Of a stretch of DNA of 64,000 nt, positions 7,798 to 16,029 are shown piece by piece. The stretch comes from Vibrio tubiashii (GTDB taxonomy: Bacteria > Pseudomonadota > Gammaproteobacteria > Enterobacterales > Vibrionaceae): assembly GCF_028551255.1 (NCBI RefSeq), contig NZ_CP117030.1, positions 124,001 to 188,000 on the forward strand, read 5' to 3'. The translations under genes were made by a program, and so were the position numbers. Position 1 is the stretch's first letter. Each line of letters begins with the position of its first letter. The notes under the pieces were generated by a model, which was given only the letters and a program-made list of their open reading frames with translations, was not told the DNA's origin and did no database searches.

Positions 7798-7813
7798 TGT
7801 GATAACTCTCACA
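7798..7813. promoter_or_regulatory. CRP-cAMP binding site
   Basis: TGTGA-N6-TCACA matches the consensus core perfectly. It sits about 90 nt upstream of the EIIBC start, as expected for a catabolite-controlled PTS gene. Confidence 0.7.
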
Positions 7814-7815
7814 AG

Positions 7816-7870
7816 TTGTATTATTTGTATTTAATTTGTTTTTTTTGTTTTGATATGAAAGTAATACAAA
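7816..7870. promoter_or_regulatory. Candidate MngR-type operators upstream of EIIBC
   Basis: TTGTATTA (7816-7823), TTTGTATTT (7823-7831) and AATACAAA (7863-7870) lie between the CRP site and the regulator gene. They repeat the words seen at 5915 and at 8764-8890. Confidence 0.4.
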
Positions 7871-7947
7871 ATTATCTTGCAACGCTATAGTACTGAAATA
7901 TATATGAATTAGATACACGACGACATTTAATAATAATAAACCCCTAT

Positions 7948-8688
7948 TTAAATAGAATAGCTTGTATTCGCCCTATGACGCTTAGAGGTGAGGGTAAATT
8001 TATAGTTGTTGGTTGTGAAATAGTTTCGGCTGTACTCGAAGATGGTGTCATTTTCTAGGTATCCGCGAGTGCGCTTTTCTATAACGGGTTCCGTAGGATT
8101 GATACCAAGCAATACCGCCACGTCACTTGGTGGAAGAACGGGCATGATTTCTTGCTCACTTCTATCTATAACCATCTTCTTTTGCTTTTCGATGTAGTCA
8201 TATTTAGAACCTTGCATCACTTGGTAACTGAGGTCCGGGAACATAGTCGTTGGCATCCAAGTCTCTTCAACCGTAATGGCGGTCTCGTCTAGGAAACGTA
8301 CTCTCTTGATGTAGAAAAGGCGCTCGCCTTCATTGACTTCCAAGTGTTCTGCCAGCGTTAATGAGGCTGCTTGTACCTCGAAAGACAAGACATCGCTGTG
8401 CGTTACTCCCTGCAAATGAGCCCACTTCTCAGCAAAGCTGCTCTGTTGGTAGATGTTGTAGTTTATTTTGCTCTCTTTTACATAGGTGCCACTACCTTGA
8501 ATACTTTCTAGCTCTTCTTGTTCGATTAGAAGCTTAAGCGCTTGGCGTATAGTGACGCGGCTGACAGAGAACTCTTCGCGTAGTTGTGCCTCTGTAGGTA
8601 GTGCTTCACCGACCTTGTAAATACCGGTGCTAATCTTATCTCTAATGGCATCAGCGATTTGTCGGTACATGGGTAATCTTGTCGTCAT
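7948..8688 (-). CDS. mngR: MngR-like GntR/HutC-family repressor (paralogue 2)
   Basis: 246 residues: N-terminal GntR winged helix (YRQIADAIRDKI, SRVTIRQALKLLIE), then a UTRA domain with ETWMPTTMFPDL, SKYDYIEKQKKM and VIDRSEQEI, all close to E. coli MngR. It lies between EIIBC (downstream, same strand) and the divergent EIIA-mngB-manA operon, the natural place for the local repressor. It differs from paralogue 1 mainly in the effector domain and in a longer basic tail (KRHRANTSYSI). Which paralogue controls which promoter, and whether the duplicate answers to a different sugar, cannot be told. AGGAT lies very close to the ATG, so MYRQ (6 codons on) is a possible alternative start. Confidence 0.85.
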   Translation of the reverse strand: MTTRLPMYRQIADAIRDKISTGIYKVGEALPTEAQLREEFSVSRVTIRQALKLLIEQEELESIQGSGTYVKESKINYNIYQQSSFAEKWAHLQGVTHSDVLSFEVQAASLTLAEHLEVNEGERLFYIKRVRFLDETAITVEETWMPTTMFPDLSYQVMQGSKYDYIEKQKKMVIDRSEQEIMPVLPPSDVAVLLGINPTEPVIEKRTRGYLENDTIFEYSRNYFTTNNYKFTLTSKRHRANTSYSI

Positions 8689-8763
8689 ATCCTAGATAGC
8701 CTCTTGCGTATTAACCTGTAGAACCGCTCTAACAGGTCTTAGTGTGTGACTTTTGACTTGGAT

Positions 8764-8890
8764 AATACGAATTTAACCCAGATTAATAAACAAAAAGAAT
8801 ACAAATATGGTTTTATAACTCCAATTCAATACATATTGTGATATTTTCGAGATCTATGTCACGGTTTATTTGTATTTGATTGGTATTATT
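8764..8890. promoter_or_regulatory. Divergent control region of mngR and the EIIA-mngB-manA operon
   Basis: It contains AATACGAAT (8764-8772), GAATACAAATA (from 8798), the palindrome CAATA-CA-TATTG (8827-8838), TTTGTATTT (8869-8877) and GGTATTATT (8882-8890). The density of related words suggests several operators for the MngR-like proteins. No consensus was computed. Confidence 0.45.
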
Positions 8891-8941
8891 GTTGGCGTAT
8901 AAACAGATAACCCAAAAGAACGTGAACACGGGGCTAAAACT

Positions 8942-9490
8942 ATGAACCTTACAACGCTTACTAACTCATCACTGATTAATCTACAAACGACGTTTGAAAG
9001 CCGTGACGCAGCAATTGAAGCACTCGCTGAGCAGCTCGACCAACAGGGCAAGTTGCACGACAAAGAAGAATATTTAAAAGCTGTGTTTACCCGTGAAGAG
9101 CATGGTGCAACGGCGCTAGGTGAAGGCCTTGCCGTTCCACATGGCAAAACCGACGCAGTAAAAGAAGCAGCATTTGCAGTTGCAACCCTAAAACAAGATT
9201 TGAAATGGCAGGGCATTGATGAAGAAGAGGATGTAAATCTGATCTTCCTAATTGCAATTCCTAATGCTGAAGCGGGCTCTACACACATGCAACTGCTGAC
9301 CGAGCTGACAAGTACTTTGATTGATGATGAAGTTCGTGAAGCGGTACTTAGCGCGACTACGGTAGAACAAATTTTTGCACTTCTTAGCGATGAGGAAGAG
9401 CAAATTGAACAGGCAGCCGAAGAACCTGCACCAGTAGTTGAAGAGAAGAAAGGGTTGTTTGGCTCTATTGCTTCAAAGTTATTTGGATAA
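8942..9490 (+). CDS. PTS EIIA, fructose/mannosylglycerate type, with C-terminal amphipathic tail
   Basis: 182 residues. Residues 1-148 are an EIIA type-2 domain with phospho-acceptor His67 (GLAVPHGKT) and the AGSTHMQLL motif. It matches the N-terminal domain of E. coli MngA closely (MNLTTLT start, EGLAVPHGK, EAAFAVATL). In E. coli this domain is fused to EIIBC; here it is its own gene, first in the operon before mngB. After the domain comes an acidic linker (about 149-168) and the tail KKGLFGSIASKLFG, which looks amphipathic and could touch the membrane. It would pass phosphate from HPr to the EIIB at 6084-7709. Confidence 0.88.
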   Translation: MNLTTLTNSSLINLQTTFESRDAAIEALAEQLDQQGKLHDKEEYLKAVFTREEHGATALGEGLAVPHGKTDAVKEAAFAVATLKQDLKWQGIDEEEDVNLIFLIAIPNAEAGSTHMQLLTELTSTLIDDEVREAVLSATTVEQIFALLSDEEEQIEQAAEEPAPVVEEKKGLFGSIASKLFG

Positions 9491-9557
9491 CTCAGCGTTT
9501 ACTCAAAAGCCATTACTCATTTAAGTCGCACAGCACAGTCTTTACAGGTACAAAACA

Positions 9558-12197
9558 ATGACTAAATCACGCGTTCATATTACCCCACACATGCACTGGG
9601 ATCGTGAATGGTACTTCACCACTGAAGAGTCTCGTATTCTTCTAGTGAACAACATGGAAGAGATCATGCAACGTCTGGAGAGCGATCCAGAATACAAATA
9701 CTATGTACTTGATGGTCAGACCGCTGTCCTTGAAGACTACTTTGCTATCAAGCCCGAAAATAAAGAGCGTGTACGTGACCTAGTTCAAGCCGGCAAACTT
9801 ATTGTCGGTCCTTGGTACTCTCAAACTGACACTATGCAGGTTGGTGGTGAGTCAATCGTTCGTAACATGTTGTACGGTCTACGCGATTGTCTAGAGTTAG
9901 GTGAACCAATGAAAATTGGTTACTTGCCAGACTCGTTCTCAATGAGCTCACAGTTGCCAATGATCTATAACGGTTTTGGCATCGATACAGCGATGTTCTG
10001 GCGTGGTTGCTCTGAGCGCCACGGTACCAACAAAACTGAGTTCTTATGGCAATCTAATGATGGTTCAGAAGTGGCTGCACAAGTACTGCCTCTTGGATAT
10101 GCGATTGGTAAGTACCTACCTCAAGATGAAGAAGGGTTGCGTGCTCGCCTCGACAAATACTTCCCGGTGTTAGAAAGACCGTCAGTGACTAAAGATATCC
10201 TGCTGCCGAATGGTCACGATCAGATGCCAATTCAAAAAGATATCTTCGAGGTGATGGACAAGCTACGTGAGGTTTACCCAGAACGTGAGTTTGTGATGAG
10301 CCGCTTTGAAGAGGTGTTCGACCGCATCAAGCAAGAACGCGATCAATTAGACACAGTAAAAGGCGAGTTTAACGATGGCAAATACATGCGTGTGCACCGT
10401 ACAATTTCGTCAACTCGTATGGATATCAAGCTGATCCACGCTCAGGTAGAGAACAAGATCGTCAACATCCTAGAACCGCTTGCTTCTATCGCTTGGTCGC
10501 TTGGTTTTGAATATCACCACGGTTTGATTGAGAAAATGTGGAAAGAGAGCATGAAGAACCATGCCCACGACTCAATTGGTTGCTGCTGTTCAGACAAGGT
10601 GCATGCGGAAATCCTTAACCGTTACATCCTAGCCGACGATATGGCGAGCAATCTGATCACCTTCTACAAGCGTAAAATCGTTGATCACATGCCAGCTCGT
10701 GAAGGCTGTGACAAGCTAGCTTTCTTTAACCTATCGCCATACGAACGTGAAGAGGTGATCAACACCACCATTACTATTCGTGCAGAGCAGTTCAACATCT
10801 TCGATGATAACGGCAACCCAGTTGAGTACTTCATCCAAGATCAGCGAGTGATCGACCCAGGCAAGATCGACCGCCAGATCGTCCACTACGGTAACTATGA
10901 CCCGTTTATTGAGTACGATATTCAGATTAAACAAGCTGTACCTGCGATGGGCTTTACCACTTTGCATATCCAGGGCAACGAGAAAGGCACGCAGAAAATT
11001 GCCGAGCAGAAAGATTACCTGCTAGAGAACGAGTTCTATACCGTCAAAGTGAACGACAACGGTACCCTAACCATCTTGGATAAACAGACCGAGATGACTT
11101 ATGACCAAGTGCTGAAAGTTGAAGATGGCTCAGATGATGGTGATGAATACGACTACTCGCCATCTCGCAAAGAGTGGCTGCTTTACTCCGATGAGTTCAA
11201 AGTCGAAACCGATATCAAACACCAAGGTTTCCAATCTGTCGCTAGCATCAAACTACGTATGGATGTACCAGCTAATCTGCAAGAGCGCGAAGAGCGCACA
11301 GGACAAAACGGCTATGTCGATGTCGATTGCCAAGTGGTACTGAAAGCAGGTTCACGCCGTATCGAAGTTCGTATGGAGCTAGACAACCAAGCTGATGACC
11401 ATCGTGTACGCGTGCTTATCCCAACGCCATTTGTGTCTGAAAGCGTAGTTGCTGATAACCAGTTTGGCCTTATAACTCGACCAACTAACGATCCTGCAAT
11501 GGAAGTATGGGAGCAAGAAGGTTGGAAAGAAGCGCCAGTGCCAGTGTATCAGCTGATGAACTTTGCTGCTGTTGAGAATCAGACAGGTGGCTTGGCATTG
11601 ATGACAAATGGTCTGCGCGAGTTTGAAGTAATATCAAGCCAAGGCAATGAAGAACGCGATACCTTTGCCCTTACTCTGCTGCGTGGGGTAGGGGTTCTAG
11701 GTAAAGAAGAGTTGTTGTTGCGCCCAGGACGTCCGTCAGGGATTAAGATCCCGACCCCAGATTCACAAACGCGTGGCAAGTTAGTGTGTGAGTTTAGCCT
11801 ACTTGGCTTTGCTGGCAACCATATCGAGGCCAACGTCATGGCTCAAGCACGAGACTATGTAACGCCAATCGAGTGTTACAACAAGATCCCGTACAACGCT
11901 ATGAAGCTAAACGTCGGTGAGCAAGACAAGCCGTTAACTTACTCGCTTCTTGCGAAAACGCAGAAAGGCGCGGTGCTTAGCGTACTGAAGAAAGCGGAAG
12001 ATCAAGACGCATTGATCCTACGTGTCTACAACCCGGCTGAAACTGGTGAAATTGAAGATAGCGTCGCTTTTACTAGGAGTATCACTTCATGGCAAGAGAC
12101 CAGTATGGATGAGCGAGTACGTGATACTGAAGTCGCTAGCCAGAGCTTTGGTGCACTTAAAGCGTGTCAGGCTAAATCATTCCAAGTGAAGTTCTAA
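9558..12197 (+). CDS. mngB: GH38 alpha-mannosidase, 2-O-mannosyl-6-phosphate-glycerate hydrolase
   Basis: 879 residues, the length of E. coli MngB (877), which it follows closely ([42 protein letters not shown]). GH38 features: zinc ligands His13 and Asp15 in HMHWDREW, a probable nucleophile Asp91 in GPWYSQTD, and a zinc-binding HDS near 340. No signal peptide, so it is cytoplasmic, acting on the phosphorylated product of the PTS to give mannose-6-phosphate and glycerate. It lies between the EIIA gene and manA, which would take the mannose-6-phosphate. Residue roles are transferred from the family. Confidence 0.93.
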   Translation: MTKSRVHITPHMHWDREWYFTTEESRILLVNNMEEIMQRLESDPEYKYYVLDGQTAVLEDYFAIKPENKERVRDLVQAGKLIVGPWYSQTDTMQVGGESIVRNMLYGLRDCLELGEPMKIGYLPDSFSMSSQLPMIYNGFGIDTAMFWRGCSERHGTNKTEFLWQSNDGSEVAAQVLPLGYAIGKYLPQDEEGLRARLDKYFPVLERPSVTKDILLPNGHDQMPIQKDIFEVMDKLREVYPEREFVMSRFEEVFDRIKQERDQLDTVKGEFNDGKYMRVHRTISSTRMDIKLIHAQVENKIVNILEPLASIAWSLGFEYHHGLIEKMWKESMKNHAHDSIGCCCSDKVHAEILNRYILADDMASNLITFYKRKIVDHMPAREGCDKLAFFNLSPYEREEVINTTITIRAEQFNIFDDNGNPVEYFIQDQRVIDPGKIDRQIVHYGNYDPFIEYDIQIKQAVPAMGFTTLHIQGNEKGTQKIAEQKDYLLENEFYTVKVNDNGTLTILDKQTEMTYDQVLKVEDGSDDGDEYDYSPSRKEWLLYSDEFKVETDIKHQGFQSVASIKLRMDVPANLQEREERTGQNGYVDVDCQVVLKAGSRRIEVRMELDNQADDHRVRVLIPTPFVSESVVADNQFGLITRPTNDPAMEVWEQEGWKEAPVPVYQLMNFAAVENQTGGLALMTNGLREFEVISSQGNEERDTFALTLLRGVGVLGKEELLLRPGRPSGIKIPTPDSQTRGKLVCEFSLLGFAGNHIEANVMAQARDYVTPIECYNKIPYNAMKLNVGEQDKPLTYSLLAKTQKGAVLSVLKKAEDQDALILRVYNPAETGEIEDSVAFTRSITSWQETSMDERVRDTEVASQSFGALKACQAKSFQVKF

Positions 12198-12207
12198 GCC
12201 AAAGACC

Positions 12208-12236
12208 GCTCGGCCCTTGCGATTAGAGGGCCGAGC
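12208..12236 (+). other. Intercistronic hairpin between mngB and manA
   Basis: GCTCGGCCCT-N9-AGGGCCGAGC is a perfect 10-bp stem with no T-run. It is probably an mRNA-stabilising or processing element rather than a terminator. Confidence 0.6.
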
Positions 12237-12386
12237 TACTAACAACAAATTATTCCCATAGCATCTTCCACTAACTAGCGGTGATGAAGGCGGGATTCGC
12301 TCATCTCGAAATCAAGGGTTGGGCGGTTGGTAAGCAAGGTTGGCTCGATATTTAAGGTCAACACATAGATTTGAGAGAGAAAGATT

Positions 12387-13574
12387 ATGTCTCTGTTTAA
12401 GCTTGATAACGTTATCCAAAATTACGCATGGGGTAGCCGAGATTCCATTCATGAACTGTTTGGTATCAACAATCCAGATCATCAACCGCAGGCCGAGATC
12501 TGGATGGGGGCTCATCCCAACGGCTGCTCTAAGCTGGGTGAAACGGGTGAGCCGCTTTCAGACGTGATTGAGCACAACAAGATGGATGTCTTAGGTGGCT
12601 ATACGGCATCACGTTTTGGCGAGCTGCCATTTTTGTTTAAAGTGCTCGCAGCAGAAACGCCGCTTTCTATCCAAGTGCATCCAAACAAGCAGAAAGCTCA
12701 GCGGGGCTTTGAGCGAGAAAACCAACAAGGGATTCCGCTAGATGCTGCTCACCGAAACTATAAAGATCCTAACCATAAGCCTGAGTTGGTGTATGCGTTA
12801 ACTTTTTACAAAGCGATGAACGGCTTTCGTCCCATTGCGGATATTGTTGCCCTGTTTAAAGAGGCGAACATACCGAGCCTGGCTCAAGAAGTTACTGATC
12901 TTGAAAAACATGCTGATAGCGCAGCGTTACAAGAGTTCTTTACCACGATTATGTCACTTGAAGGTGAGCGAAAAGAGGTGGCGTTGGCTGAGTTAGAAGC
13001 GGCACATAATCGACCAGCCAAAACCATGATGGGTCGCGAAGCCATGCAATACAGTGCTGAGTTTAACCAGCATTATCCTGGAGACATAGGTTTATTCTCA
13101 CCACTGATGCTAAACACGGTTGAATTAGCACCTGGTGAAGCAATGTTCTTGTATGCGGAAATTCCACATGCCTACGTGCAGGGGACTGGGTTAGAGATCA
13201 TGGCAAACTCAGACAATGTATTGCGAGCGGGATTAACGCCTAAATACATTGATGTTGCTGAACTGATTGATAACACCAAGTTTGAGCCGATTAAGCCTGA
13301 ACATATTCGCTTAGCGCCTGTGCCAAGAGAAGGCAAGATGAGTTATCCAATTCCGGTTGATGACTTTGGATTCGACATTCTAACCGCCACTGATGAGAGC
13401 AAGAGCCAATATCTGCGCAGCGCCGAGATTCTATTTTGTGTAGAGGGCGAAGTCACCATTACTTCTGAAGGTCAGCAATTGACGCTTAAACCGGGCGAGT
13501 CACTGTTTGTCAGTAATAATTCTAATCTTTACCAATATCAAGGGAACGGCATTTTGGCTCGTGCGTACAATTAG
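12387..13574 (+). CDS. manA: Mannose-6-phosphate isomerase, class I (copy 1)
   Basis: 395 residues, type I phosphomannose isomerase with zinc-site motifs: NYAWGS near the N-terminus, QVHP (Gln and His ligands, about 97-100), KPELVYAL (Glu ligand, about 133) and a second His in the PHAYVQGTGLEIMANSDNVLRAGL region. It converts mannose-6-phosphate to fructose-6-phosphate, the exit of the mngB pathway. It is the last gene of the operon. It is an obvious paralogue of the gene at 20985, also last in its operon. The start is supported by the spacing and the conserved MSLFKLDN opening. Confidence 0.95.
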   Translation: MSLFKLDNVIQNYAWGSRDSIHELFGINNPDHQPQAEIWMGAHPNGCSKLGETGEPLSDVIEHNKMDVLGGYTASRFGELPFLFKVLAAETPLSIQVHPNKQKAQRGFERENQQGIPLDAAHRNYKDPNHKPELVYALTFYKAMNGFRPIADIVALFKEANIPSLAQEVTDLEKHADSAALQEFFTTIMSLEGERKEVALAELEAAHNRPAKTMMGREAMQYSAEFNQHYPGDIGLFSPLMLNTVELAPGEAMFLYAEIPHAYVQGTGLEIMANSDNVLRAGLTPKYIDVAELIDNTKFEPIKPEHIRLAPVPREGKMSYPIPVDDFGFDILTATDESKSQYLRSAEILFCVEGEVTITSEGQQLTLKPGESLFVSNNSNLYQYQGNGILARAYN

Positions 13575-13700
13575 TGCCCCCGTGCTAGTTATATGCAAAA
13601 TGAAATGTCGGAGCTCAGCGACTACTAGCTTTCTTCTGGGCTCAGTATTGGTTTTAATGGTCGTTAACTGTTTGTGAGCTGACAAAAAGGTTTGACCATG

Positions 13701-13728
13701 CCCGCTGTATCAGGCGGGTTTTATTTTT
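13701..13728 (+). terminator. Terminator of the mngB-manA operon
   Basis: CCCGC-N8-GCGGG followed by TTTTATTTTT. Confidence 0.8.
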
Positions 13729-13741
13729 GCTTGAAAAAGAA

Positions 13742-14389
13742 CTAACCCGCTAACAGCTCTCGTCCGATCAAATCGACTAGCTCTAAGATATGGATTTGAG
13801 ATTCTCGATGATATGGAGAGATACCATCGACCTGTTCTTCCAAGTCGAGGTTGATACCTGCTATGCCTGCCAATGTTGAGCCTAAATGACTTATTGCAAA
13901 AACCTTTAATCCTTTGCGCTTTGCATTGTGGGCCATATCGACCACAGCTTGAGTCTCTCCTGATTTACTAATTAGGATGACGGTTCCTGATTCTGCGCGA
14001 GCTAACTGGTGAATATCGGTAATGACTAAGTGAGGAATGTTAGCGAGGGAAAGAAAACGCGACAAATACGAAACGCTTACAATTGATGCCCCACGAGAAT
14101 ATAGATAGACCACCGGAGAGTGAATCAGCGACTGAGCTATCTTGTCGACTCGCTGCGCTTGGTCATCTCCCTGAGTTGTTGGTGCGACATCTTTATTCAG
14201 GTCGTCGGCGAGTTTGTATCTGAGCTCAGTGTAGCTCGCATAGCCCATCTTTTTACACACCCGATTTACCGATGTTGTTGTGGTCAAGGCCTTGTTGGCT
14301 ATCGTCTTGGCTGAGACTGAATCTAGCTCTTTGGCGTGGCTGATCAGGTACTCATATATGACTCGTTCGATCCCTTTAAAGGTATTCAT
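13742..14389 (-). CDS. RpiR-family transcriptional regulator
   Basis: 215 residues: an N-terminal RpiR helix-turn-helix (about 1-75, SAKTIANKALTTTTSVNRVCKKMG) and a SIS phosphosugar-binding domain (about 85-215, with VYLYSRGASI and ILISKSGETQAV). The domain is shorter than in typical 280-residue RpiR proteins. It is divergent from the EIIBC operon at 14566 and probably controls it, with a sugar phosphate made by the pathway as effector. Its presence in place of a GntR regulator separates cluster 2 from cluster 1. Confidence 0.88.
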   Translation of the reverse strand: MNTFKGIERVIYEYLISHAKELDSVSAKTIANKALTTTTSVNRVCKKMGYASYTELRYKLADDLNKDVAPTTQGDDQAQRVDKIAQSLIHSPVVYLYSRGASIVSVSYLSRFLSLANIPHLVITDIHQLARAESGTVILISKSGETQAVVDMAHNAKRKGLKVFAISHLGSTLAGIAGINLDLEEQVDGISPYHRESQIHILELVDLIGRELLAG

Positions 14390-14451
14390 CGCTTACACTA
14401 AGACTTAATAACAGAATGGTTATTATTAGGCGTTAAAATGCGGGAAATTAC

Positions 14452-14467
14452 CTTGATAGTTATCACA
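14452..14467. promoter_or_regulatory. Possible CRP site of the second operon
   Basis: CTTGA-N6-TCACA: one half-site is perfect and the other matches 3 of 5 bases. It lies about 100 nt upstream of the EIIBC ATG. Confidence 0.35.
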
Positions 14468-14565
14468 AAAGTATCGTCATACATGGGTTGTACGAGGAAA
14501 CTGTACCTTGATACATCACCGCTAAATATACTTGCCGCAGTTGATAAGTATAACGGTGAACAACC

Positions 14566-15969
14566 ATGAGTAAGAAAAAACTCGTTGCAGTGACCGCTTG
14601 CCCTACCGGCATTGCACACACCTTTATGGCGGCTAAAAAAATCAAAGCCTGGGCTGAAAAGCAAGGCTATGAAGTGAAGGTCGAAACGCAGGGAAGTGAT
14701 GGTGTTAAAAACAAACTCACTGCTCATGATATTGCAACCGCAGACGGCGTTGTTCTGGCGGTTGATGTACCTATTATGGACATGGAGCGTTTTGATAACG
14801 CTAATCCACTTCAGGTTCGCACTCAAGAGCTGATTAAACGCGTTGATGATTTGCTTCCAACCGTATTTTTGCGCGGCAAAGAGAAATCAGATGGGGGTGT
14901 AGAAGTGCATGATGAAAAGCGCTCTGCTTACCAAGTCGCAATCGGCCATATCATGACGGGTATCAGCTACATGCTGCCAGTCGTGGTACTGGGTGGTCTT
15001 CTGATGGCGGTGGCGAAAATCACTGGTGAGTTCATTGATATCTCAGGTACCCCTATCCAAACCCTAGATAAACTTGGTTTCATGACCATCAAGTTTATGT
15101 ATCCAATCTTTGCGGGTTACCTAGCGTACTCGATTGCTGGCAAACCAGCGCTGATCCCTGCCTTTATCGGCGGCTTGATGACCGATGAACCTTATAAGCG
15201 TTTCTTTGATTTAGAAGGCTGGGCCCCATCTGGCTTCTTTGGTGCGATTGCGATTGGTTTCCTTGTGGGTTATCTGGTTCGCTACCTTAATGATGTAATT
15301 AAGGTGAAAACCGAACTGACCACACTCAAGACCATGCTACTTGTCCCGGCGGTGACGGGTGTCGTGATGGTGCTTACTATGGAGTACGCGATTAACCCAT
15401 TCTTTGGCGCTGTAAACCTTGCGATGATCGACCTGTTTACTCAAGCCGGTGATGCTGGGCGCGGGATCTACTCAATGGTAATTGCCGCAGGTACAGCCTT
15501 TGACTTAGGTGGTCCAATCAACAAAGCAGCAGGTTCGGTTGCGCTTGGTTTGAATGGCATGGGGGAAGGGTTTGACCTGATTGCTCGTGAGTTGGGTATC
15601 GTTATTCCACCAATCGGTGTGGGTATCGCGGCGCTGCTTGATGGCAAGTTCCGCAAACCAGTATTCTCAAGTGAAGAGCGCACGGTCGGTAAAACTTCTC
15701 TGATGCTGGGCCTAATCGGTATCTCAGAAGGTGCGATTCCATTCATTCTGAAAAATCCGAAGATGATTCCAATCATGATTCTGGGTTCAATTATCGGTAC
15801 GCAATTGGCTGTCGTTCTCAACGTATGGCAAAGCCTACCACTACCTGCCGTTTGGGGATGGTTCCTATCTTCTGACCCAATCAGCTACACCATTTCTGTT
15901 ATCGCGGGTTCTATGTTTATCGCTATAGCTCTATTGCTGTGCACTAAACCTGACCACGCAAAAGCCTAA
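14566..15969 (+). CDS. PTS fructose-family EIIBC of cluster 2
   Basis: 467 residues. EIIB is at about 1-100 with phospho-Cys12 (AVTACPTGIAHTFMA). After a short linker comes EIIC with about eight to ten helices, including FDLGGPINKAAG and GISEGAIPFIL. It is shorter than the cluster 1 EIIBC because it lacks the extra loop. It opens a tight operon with GH38, GH13_18, EIIA and ManA, so the imported sugar should be a phosphorylatable mannoside that also contains a glucoside. Imported substrate is phosphorylated on the mannose C6 in the proposed scheme. The start is ATG at 14566, followed directly by the EIIB fold. Confidence 0.88.
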   Translation: MSKKKLVAVTACPTGIAHTFMAAKKIKAWAEKQGYEVKVETQGSDGVKNKLTAHDIATADGVVLAVDVPIMDMERFDNANPLQVRTQELIKRVDDLLPTVFLRGKEKSDGGVEVHDEKRSAYQVAIGHIMTGISYMLPVVVLGGLLMAVAKITGEFIDISGTPIQTLDKLGFMTIKFMYPIFAGYLAYSIAGKPALIPAFIGGLMTDEPYKRFFDLEGWAPSGFFGAIAIGFLVGYLVRYLNDVIKVKTELTTLKTMLLVPAVTGVVMVLTMEYAINPFFGAVNLAMIDLFTQAGDAGRGIYSMVIAAGTAFDLGGPINKAAGSVALGLNGMGEGFDLIARELGIVIPPIGVGIAALLDGKFRKPVFSSEERTVGKTSLMLGLIGISEGAIPFILKNPKMIPIMILGSIIGTQLAVVLNVWQSLPLPAVWGWFLSSDPISYTISVIAGSMFIAIALLLCTKPDHAKA

Positions 15970-15980
15970 ACACGTCTAAC

Positions 15981-15998
15981 GGGGAGGCTCGCCTCCCC
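15981..15998 (+). other. Intercistronic hairpin between EIIBC and GH38
   Basis: GGGGAGGC-TC-GCCTCCCC, a perfect 8-bp GC stem without a T-run, 32 nt before the next ATG. Confidence 0.6.
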
Positions 15999-16029
15999 AA
16001 ACTATCAAGAATTTATCGAGAGTTTCCCC

